NCBI GenBank assembly: GCA_021773395.1
Contig: JAJFKB010000020.1
Span: 124,001 to 188,000, forward strand
Source of the DNA: Gammaproteobacteria bacterium
GTDB lineage: Bacteria; Pseudomonadota; Gammaproteobacteria; Pseudomonadales; IMCC2047
Direction of reading: 5' to 3'
DNA length: 64,000 bases
The translations under genes and the position numbers were made by a program. Shown here piece after piece: positions 8,346-13,645 of this stretch. The notes beneath the pieces were generated by a model. It was not told where the DNA came from and ran no database searches. It worked only from the letters and a program-made list of their open reading frames with translations. Every line of letters starts with the position of its first letter. Within the stretch, counting starts at the first letter, position 1.

Positions 8346-8480
8346 CCTGTATTATTCCCGTTAACAGCAATAATTAGTGAGCCGGGTTAGGTGTGGACTC
8401 GCTCCACCTCCATAAAACAAAGCCCCCCGACGAGGGCCCGAAGGGAGGGCTGTGTAACAGCGAATAATCCTTCCCTCGCC
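8346..8480. repeat. Repeat copy 2 (short form)
   Basis: This copy matches 7897-7977 and then jumps to the equivalent of 8088-8137, so it is an internally deleted version of copy 1. It ends a few bases before the stop codon of the recombinase remnant on the minus strand, the place where an attachment site is expected beside an integrase gene. Confidence 0.6.
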
Positions 8481-8485
8481 ACCAT

Positions 8486-8660
8486 TTATCTATTCGATTT
8501 AAAAGGCAATACTGCATTACCCTCTATATTTTGGGGCACTGGTGGGGCAAAATATTCTAAAAACATTAATTGTTTTGACACATCGTCGGCCATGCTGGGA
8601 GCATCTTCTTTAATCCAACGACCATAATGTTTGTCAATTATTTTGGTGCTGGTGTAACTC
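8486..8660 (-). pseudogene. Tyrosine recombinase/integrase, C-terminal remnant
   Basis: Reading the minus strand up to the TAA at 8486-8488 gives YTSTKIIDKHYGRWIKEDA, then PSMADDVSKQL and a short tail. This matches the end of tyrosine recombinases, where the catalytic Tyr sits in an HY(G/A)xW context after the conserved His region; here the normal LGH reads LSY. No upstream catalytic domain is found before the next gene at 8708, so only the last 55 or so codons survive. It is a dead remnant of an integrated element. Confidence 0.6.
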
Positions 8661-8707
8661 AAGGCTGTAAATTTGTCGTTTCTTATCTTTAATATTTGGA
8701 GTAAGCA

Positions 8708-9109
8708 ATGAGCGTAACAATTCCTGAAGCTGATCGTGATTTGTTAGAGCGTCCTATCTACGTGCAACTGGGAACCCATCTACCCAATGGCTCAATACAG
8801 GTGCACCCGGTCTGGTGTAATCTGGATGGCAACACCATCCTGATCAATTCGGCAAAAGGCCGCATAAAAGATAGAAATATGCGGCGAAATCCTAATGTCA
8901 CCATTCTTGCTATGGATCCAGATGACCCGTTTCACTGGGTTGAGGTTCGTGGCCTTGTGGAGGAAATCACAGAAGAGGGAGCAGATAAACATATTGACGA
9001 ATTGTCCGAGCTTTATTTCAAGAAGCCATACCCATTTCGATTTGAGGGCGAGGTCAGGGTCACCTATAAAATAAAACCCACTAAAGTAGTAAATTTTTCT
9101 CCCGGCTAA
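8708..9109 (+). CDS. PPOX-class (pyridoxamine-phosphate-oxidase-like) flavin/F420-type protein
   Basis: The 133-residue protein is a single split-barrel domain of the PPOX class: LLERPIYVQLGTHLPNGSIQVHPVWCNLDGNTILINSAKGRIKDRNMRRNPNVTILAMD is the conserved core that binds FMN or F420 phosphate through the K-GR-K segment, followed by VEVRGLVEEIT and a C-terminal strand pair. Members reduce or oxidise small molecules or bind haem. Gammaproteobacteria generally lack F420, so FMN is the more likely cofactor. The start has GGAGTAAGCA directly upstream. It may share a transcript with the SDR gene. Confidence 0.8.
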   Translation: MSVTIPEADRDLLERPIYVQLGTHLPNGSIQVHPVWCNLDGNTILINSAKGRIKDRNMRRNPNVTILAMDPDDPFHWVEVRGLVEEITEEGADKHIDELSELYFKKPYPFRFEGEVRVTYKIKPTKVVNFSPG

Positions 9110-9123
9110 AATGGGCTGTCAGT

Positions 9124-9231
9124 ATGCGTGGGACATCCGACACTTTGGTTGAGCTTCTGGGTGATATCGATGAAGTTCCTGGTGCTGTCAAAGTATCGCA
9201 TTTCACTCCTTTGCTACCCATTACTTATTGA
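9124..9231 (+). CDS. Possible 35-residue protein, unrecognised
   Basis: A short frame encodes MRGTSDTLVELLGDIDEV and a further 17 residues with normal-looking composition. No ribosome site is evident and I do not recognise it. It lies between two same-strand genes and could be the tail of a decayed gene. Confidence 0.2.
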   Translation: MRGTSDTLVELLGDIDEVPGAVKVSHFTPLLPITY

Positions 9232-9287
9232 GAAACATACCGAAAATCAGGGTGTCATCCCATAAACACTTTTGCAGGGATCCATCA

Positions 9288-10073
9288 ATGGCAAGAATTC
9301 TTTATGTCGGGTGCGGATATATTGGTACCGAACTTGCTCTTCACCAGACCGCCGTTGGACATCAGTGCTTTGGATTAAGGCGCCAGAGCAATCAGCTTCC
9401 TGATGCAATTCATGCGTTGCAGGCGGATGTAACCCAGCTAGAAACCCTTAGCCAGCTGCCTGCCGACCTCAATTATGTGGTGGTCTCTCTAACACCAGAG
9501 CGTTATGACAAGGCCAGTTACCAGAGCGTCTATGTGCAAGGTCTAAAAAATTTGATTAATGCTCTGCATAGGCAAGGGCAGACCCTGAACAGGATATTTC
9601 TCATCTCCAGTACTGCGGTATATCACCAGAATAATGGAGAATGGGTCGATGAGGACAGCCCCACTAAACCCTTGGGGTTTTCCGGTAAAGCGATGCTCGA
9701 CGCCGAACAGGTCGCTGCCCGCTGTGGCTATCCAGCTACCTGTGTGCGTTATAGCGGTATTTATGGTCGCGGCGAACCGAGGCTGCTGAACTGGGCCAGA
9801 GAAGGTGTTAGCAGTACCACACAGCCGCCTCATTACAGTAATCGCATTCATATACAGGATTGTATCGGAGTATTAAAGCATCTCATGGAATTGGATATGC
9901 AGGGCTACGAGCTGGCTACTCTTTATCTGGCCTCTGATCCCAATCCAGCCCCCTTTGCTGAGATATTGGATTGGCTGAGAACGCAGCTAGGTGAAGGCAA
10001 GGCCAATCCACTGCTGGATATTGAAAAACGCCTGAGAGCTGGGAGCAAACGCTGCTCCAGTCAGCGGTTGTAA
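9288..10073 (+). CDS. NAD(P)-dependent epimerase/dehydratase-type SDR protein (YeeZ-like)
   Basis: From the ATG at 9288 the protein has 261 residues. It starts with the Rossmann motif ARILYVGCGYIGTELALH, then DVTQLETL, FLISSTAVYHQNNGEWVDE, with Tyr in the active-site position, and VRYSGIYGRGEPRLL. This is the layout of atypical extended SDR proteins such as E. coli YeeZ, whose physiological substrate is unknown. An upstream in-frame TTG at 9228 would add 20 residues of poor quality, whereas CAGGGA lies 7 bases before 9288. It is probably a housekeeping sugar-nucleotide-like reductase; the exact reaction is not known. Confidence 0.8.
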   Translation: MARILYVGCGYIGTELALHQTAVGHQCFGLRRQSNQLPDAIHALQADVTQLETLSQLPADLNYVVVSLTPERYDKASYQSVYVQGLKNLINALHRQGQTLNRIFLISSTAVYHQNNGEWVDEDSPTKPLGFSGKAMLDAEQVAARCGYPATCVRYSGIYGRGEPRLLNWAREGVSSTTQPPHYSNRIHIQDCIGVLKHLMELDMQGYELATLYLASDPNPAPFAEILDWLRTQLGEGKANPLLDIEKRLRAGSKRCSSQRL

Positions 10074-10210
10074 GCCAGCGGTTACCGTTTTAGGTACCCG
10101 GATTACCGTGCCGGATTCGGTGAGCTGATCCAGATATTGTGATGTTAAATAGCAGGGTCAATTAAGAGCCTGCTATGCGACCTGATGATTCATTAAATCA
10201 ACTTCTCTTA

Positions 10211-10224
10211 TTGATCTAGATCAA
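10211..10224. promoter_or_regulatory. FNR/Anr binding site (TTGATCTAGATCAA)
   Basis: The sequence matches the FNR/Anr consensus TTGAT-N4-ATCAA at every position. It lies 134 bases before the GTG of the TrpC-like gene. Candidate -10 elements are TAGAAAT at 10242 and TAATCT at 10276-10281; the second would place the site near -71, an accepted position for FNR activation. An fnr/anr gene is present at 58026. It predicts induction of the downstream operon at low oxygen. Confidence 0.8.
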
Positions 10225-10301
10225 AATTCTAATAACCCTGATAGAAATGCCTTTTGAGCATCTACACTCCTCCTGTAATCTGATATACGAGGAGCTGCTA
10301 A

Positions 10302-10361
10302 ATGAAGAACTCAAGTACCTGCGAGCAACTAATAATCAAAATTAGTGCGGGAGAAATGTGA
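10302..10361 (+). CDS. Possible 19-residue leader peptide overlapping the TrpC-like gene
   Basis: An ATG preceded by GAGGAG at a spacing of 7 opens a 19-codon frame encoding MKNSSTCEQLIIKISAGEM. It ends at ATGTGA, overlapping the GTG start of the next gene by four bases. It holds no tryptophan, so it is not a classical trp attenuator peptide. It could couple translation into the operon. Confidence 0.35.
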   Translation: MKNSSTCEQLIIKISAGEM

Positions 10362-11074
10362 ACAGTAACCAGCAAAAATCCATTGATGTTTCTTTTTCTA
10401 CCGCAATCATATGCGCACGAAAAAATGGTAAGCTGCCTGTGATCACTGATATAAAACCCACCTCACCGAGAGACGGAGATCTACTGGGTCAGAGGAAACC
10501 TTCAGACTTAGCATGCGGACTGGCAAAAGCCGGGGCATGCGCTCTCTCCGTTGTCACTGAGTCAAAGAACTTCGGTGGAAGTAACGACATACTACGTCAG
10601 GTTGCAGATGCTGTTCCCTTGCCTGTCCTTGCCAAAGATTTTTTCAAGACACGTGAACAGGTAAGAGCCGCCGCCGATGCTGGTGCCAGCGCCATATTAT
10701 TAATTATGGCAACCACGCCAGACCCGCTTGCGTTGCAGTTATATCAGGCCGCACAGGATCTGGGTATGGAAGTTAATGTAGAGATTCATTCAGAGGATGA
10801 GTTGGAGCGGGCACTTAAACTAAATCCAACAATCATCGGCATTAATAACCGGGATATCCTGCAACTGGAAACAGATGCTGGCGATGTTCGTATTACCGAG
10901 AAACTGGCGCCGCTTGTACCAGACTCGATCATCACCATATCTGAAAGTTCTCTCCGCACCGCTGATGACATTAAAAGGGCCATGCAAGCAGGTGTTGATG
11001 CTGTATTAGTTGGAACGGCTGTTCTGCAGTCATCAGATCTACATGCCTGCTTGAAAAAGCTGATGGATGGATGA
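10358..11074 (+). CDS. TrpC-like (indole-3-glycerol-phosphate-synthase-family) protein, divergent
   Basis: The 238-residue TIM-barrel protein keeps most catalytic positions of indole-3-glycerol phosphate synthase: K33 in DIKPTSP, K93 in LAKDFF, E142 in VEIH, GINNRD at 161-166 and SES at 195-197, plus phosphate-binding VGTA. The catalytic Glu of the first strand (IAExK in the family) is Asp31 here. The N-terminal extension that covers the active site is shorter than in ordinary TrpC (about 255-270 residues). The known reaction is ring closure with decarboxylation of an anilino-deoxyribulose phosphate. Its stop overlaps the TrpF-like start by 8 bases. No trpA or trpB is nearby. I infer a related cyclisation on another aryl amine. 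Confidence 0.8.
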   Translation: MNSNQQKSIDVSFSTAIICARKNGKLPVITDIKPTSPRDGDLLGQRKPSDLACGLAKAGACALSVVTESKNFGGSNDILRQVADAVPLPVLAKDFFKTREQVRAAADAGASAILLIMATTPDPLALQLYQAAQDLGMEVNVEIHSEDELERALKLNPTIIGINNRDILQLETDAGDVRITEKLAPLVPDSIITISESSLRTADDIKRAMQAGVDAVLVGTAVLQSSDLHACLKKLMDG

Positions 11075-11753
11075 TGTGACAAGAGTCAAGATATGTGGTC
11101 TGATGAGTCAGAGTGACGTTGACATGGCCGTATATGCCGGCGCAGATTCGCTGGGCTTTGTAATTGAATATCCCGTTACGGTACCATGGAACATAGATAG
11201 AAGTGATGCCGCCAGACTCATCGCAAATGCTCCACCCTTTGTAACGACCACTGCTGTTGTGGGCGGCTCGATTGACCATATTTTAAAAATTGCACAATCA
11301 GTTCAACCGAATTTTATTCAGCTTCATGGCGACGAAAGCCTGGATGAGATAAAAACGATCTGCGCATCATTAAAGGGTACAGGCATCAAGGTGTTAAAAG
11401 CACTCCGTATTGATGTCGATACGGGTCAAGCACTTTTTGATATCAGTGATCCTGTCGAAGCATCTACTATTCTGGCCGAATCAGGCATTGTCGCGATCGT
11501 TGTTGACTCGAAGACCTCTTCCCGACCGGCAGGAACGGGCATCACGCTCGATTGGGATGTCATGAAAAAAGTATCCGCTGCTGTACGGCTACCTGTGATT
11601 CTAGCAGGGGGGCTGAATGCCAAAAATGTAGCGGAGGCTATAAATCAGGTGCGTCCTTATGCTGTCGATGTCATTAGTGGCGTTGAGGAAACAACAGCTG
11701 TGAAAGGAGAACAATTAATCGTGGACTTCATTCGCGCAGCCAAGTTTGCCTAG
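11067..11753 (+). CDS. TrpF-like (phosphoribosylanthranilate-isomerase-family) protein, divergent
   Basis: The 228-residue TIM barrel has the general base C10 in VKICGL and the general acid D147 in VVDSK, together with FIQLHGDES, ILAGGLNAKNV and VDVISGVE, all hallmarks of TrpF. The family catalyses an Amadori rearrangement of an N-phosphoribosyl arylamine. The loop that in TrpF reads YxKSxRYISP and carries the Arg that holds the anthranilate carboxylate (Arg36 in Thermotoga maritima) is replaced by EYPVTVPWNIDR, two residues longer and with no Arg in the equivalent place. The chemistry thus seems kept while the substrate ring differs. It is translationally coupled to the TrpC-like gene. Confidence 0.82.
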   Translation: MDDVTRVKICGLMSQSDVDMAVYAGADSLGFVIEYPVTVPWNIDRSDAARLIANAPPFVTTTAVVGGSIDHILKIAQSVQPNFIQLHGDESLDEIKTICASLKGTGIKVLKALRIDVDTGQALFDISDPVEASTILAESGIVAIVVDSKTSSRPAGTGITLDWDVMKKVSAAVRLPVILAGGLNAKNVAEAINQVRPYAVDVISGVEETTAVKGEQLIVDFIRAAKFA

Positions 11754-11791
11754 AATATCTCTGAAACAATTATTTTGGTTATGAAGGAATA

Positions 11792-12469
11792 ATGAATAGA
11801 CCATACACAAAAATGCTGGTTGCGGTGAGCTTGGATGGAAAGATCTCTCCACCACGTAGCCCCGGACAGACAAACCCCATTGGACCAGATCTTATTGATG
11901 GGAAGATCATGGAGCTCCATAATTCTCAACGCGCAAGCGTTGATGGGATTATGGTGGGTTTGAATTGTATTTTACTGGACAACTCTAAACTTACCCTTAG
12001 AGAAGGTGCTGGCAAGAATCCGACACGTATTGTATTGGATGGCATGGCAGAAATACCAGCTACGGCAAGAGTACTGAATAATGAGTCAGTATCTATTGTA
12101 GTTGTCAGTGAAGATGCTCCCAGGGAAAATGTCGAAGCATTCAAAGCAGCAGGAGCAGAAATTATCGTTTCTGGAAAAGGTAAATATGTGGACTTACCAA
12201 CAATGCTGGCAGAATTATATGATCGTTTTGGCATTAAAACTCTGCTGGTAGAAGGTGGTGGCACTGTACACCGATCCATGATTGCACAAAACCTTTACGA
12301 TGAGATCCAGTTAATCATATGTCCTTTTGTAATGGGTGGCTCCTCATCCATTACACCAGTAGAAAGACAGGCGTTCTGGCCACAGGAAACAGTTCCAAAG
12401 TATCAGCTGCATCATTCAAAAGTGATCGGTGACTATCTCTATGTAAGCTACAAACCAGATAAATGTTAG
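11792..12469 (+). CDS. RibD C-terminal-type (dihydrofolate-reductase-fold) reductase
   Basis: The 225-residue protein is a stand-alone RibD reductase domain: MLVAVSLDGKISPP at the N-terminus, HNSQRASVDGIMVGLNCILLDNSKLTLR, PTRIVLDG and LLVEGGGTVHRSM, which bind NADPH. It has no deaminase domain, like archaeal enzymes that reduce the ribosyl group of a pyrimidine riboflavin precursor to ribityl. Riboflavin genes are absent here; it sits between TrpF- and TrpD-like genes behind GAAGGAATA. I infer that it reduces the ketose (deoxyribulose) side chain made by the TrpF-like enzyme, or a related sugar carbonyl. Reduction of a ring in the substrate is an alternative. Confidence 0.82.
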   Translation: MNRPYTKMLVAVSLDGKISPPRSPGQTNPIGPDLIDGKIMELHNSQRASVDGIMVGLNCILLDNSKLTLREGAGKNPTRIVLDGMAEIPATARVLNNESVSIVVVSEDAPRENVEAFKAAGAEIIVSGKGKYVDLPTMLAELYDRFGIKTLLVEGGGTVHRSMIAQNLYDEIQLIICPFVMGGSSSITPVERQAFWPQETVPKYQLHHSKVIGDYLYVSYKPDKC

Positions 12470-12529
12470 TGAGTTTGGCGTGGTTATAAAACACTATCCT
12501 AAAACCTATTATAAAGGTGGAACGATAAA

Positions 12530-13645
12530 ATGGATGACAAAGAGAAAAGATCAAGAGAATTTGGCGCGGTTATTGTACGTCTAACCAAAGGGGAGAATCT
12601 AACCAAGGAGGAGGCACGTGAATGCTGGTGTCAAATTTGTGAGGAAAAGCAAACCGAGTTGCAGCAGGGTGCCTTTATTAGCGCGCTAAAAGCAAAACCT
12701 GAAACTGCAGCGGAAATAGCCGGGACATTTGAGGCCCTCTATTCTCACGATACAGTAAAAGTCAGCGTTGATACACCTGAACCCTTGATTGACAACTGCG
12801 GCACTGGAGCGGATACGCTCAAAACCATAAACGTCAGTACCGGTGCTGGCATTATCGCTTCGGCCTGTGGCCTATATGTTGTGAGACATGCGGCCCGAGC
12901 TATCTCTTCCAACTGTGGTGCCATCGATGTAATTGAGGCGCTTGGAGTAGACGTTGAATCTGGTCCGTCAATTCCAAAACAAAGTATTGAAAAAGCAGGT
13001 ATCTGCGCCTGGAATGCATTTCTACCATCCATTCATCCGAAGACCTTGGCTCGTGTGCTTTCACAAATCAGATTTGGATCAACCATCAATTTAGTCGGGC
13101 CACTACTTAACCCAACCATGCCTTCCTACAAGGTCATGGGAGTACCAAGTGTAGAAATGATTAATAGCACAGCTGAAACTCTGCACATGCTAGGATTGAA
13201 AAGAGTTTTTATCATGCATGGGCTGGACAGAAATTCCGAAAAAGGAATGGATGAAATTTCTACTCTGGGCCCCACGCACGTTGCAGAACTCCATGAGGAT
13301 GGATCCATTGAGAATAACATCATCAATCCCGAGGACTTTGGTATCAAAGCAGTAAAATACGAAGATATCGCATCGACGCGTGCTGTCCATACTGATGCTT
13401 TGGCTTTGCTGAGAGTGTTATCAGGTAAAGACAGTGGACCGCGCCGTGATATTATGTGTATTAACGCGGCGCCGATGCTATACATTATGGGTAAGGCGAA
13501 AGACCTCCGAGAGGGGTATAATATGGCGATAGCCGCCGTAGAAGATGGCAAAGCCCTGAAAAAACTGCGTACTTGGGTAACGCATCAGAATGAAGGCCCG
13601 GAACAGGGTCTGTCCACACTCGAAAGAATGCTGGAGCAGGTATGA
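12530..13645 (+). CDS. TrpD-like (anthranilate-phosphoribosyltransferase-family) protein, divergent
   Basis: The 371-residue protein belongs to the class III phosphoribosyltransferases: a helical N-terminal domain, the PRPP loop DNCGTGADTLKTINVST (family GTGGD, here GTGAD at 91-95), ISSNCGAIDVIEALGV, LVGPLLNP near 188-194, and the metal site GMDEIS. The KHGNR motif, whose Asn contacts anthranilate, reads RHAAR at 119-123, and the PVRxxLGxRT segment, whose Arg holds the anthranilate carboxylate, is replaced by LSQIRFGST. So PRPP binding appears intact while the acceptor site is altered. It overlaps the Mo-enzyme start by four bases (ATGA). Thymidine-phosphorylase-type activity is unlikely given the PRPP loop. 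Confidence 0.82.
   Translation: MDDKEKRSREFGAVIVRLTKGENLTKEEARECWCQICEEKQTELQQGAFISALKAKPETAAEIAGTFEALYSHDTVKVSVDTPEPLIDNCGTGADTLKTINVSTGAGIIASACGLYVVRHAARAISSNCGAIDVIEALGVDVESGPSIPKQSIEKAGICAWNAFLPSIHPKTLARVLSQIRFGSTINLVGPLLNPTMPSYKVMGVPSVEMINSTAETLHMLGLKRVFIMHGLDRNSEKGMDEISTLGPTHVAELHEDGSIENNIINPEDFGIKAVKYEDIASTRAVHTDALALLRVLSGKDSGPRRDIMCINAAPMLYIMGKAKDLREGYNMAIAAVEDGKALKKLRTWVTHQNEGPEQGLSTLERMLEQV

Larger units (their letters stand above)
7336..8707. other. Gene-poor scarred region (1.4 kb)
   Basis: No intact gene is seen here. The stretch holds a perfect palindrome with a possible small reading frame behind it, two copies of a repeat with a tRNA-end-like core, a hairpin of REP type, a rho-independent terminator, and the 3-prime end of a tyrosine recombinase gene. 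Bases 7480-7650 read on the minus strand show short broken coding-like pieces that I do not recognise. The whole looks like the remains of one or more integrated elements. Confidence 0.6.

Noticed and set aside
8391-8627. 78-residue plus-strand open frame
   Set aside because: It overlaps repeat copy 2 and the integrase remnant on the other strand and has no ribosome site.
10358-13645. Reading the trpC-trpF-trpD-like genes as an ordinary tryptophan operon
   Set aside because: trpA, trpB, trpE and trpG are absent, a RibD-type reductase and a Mo enzyme are interspersed, the anthranilate-contact residues differ, and the control site is FNR-type rather than a Trp attenuator or TrpR operator.
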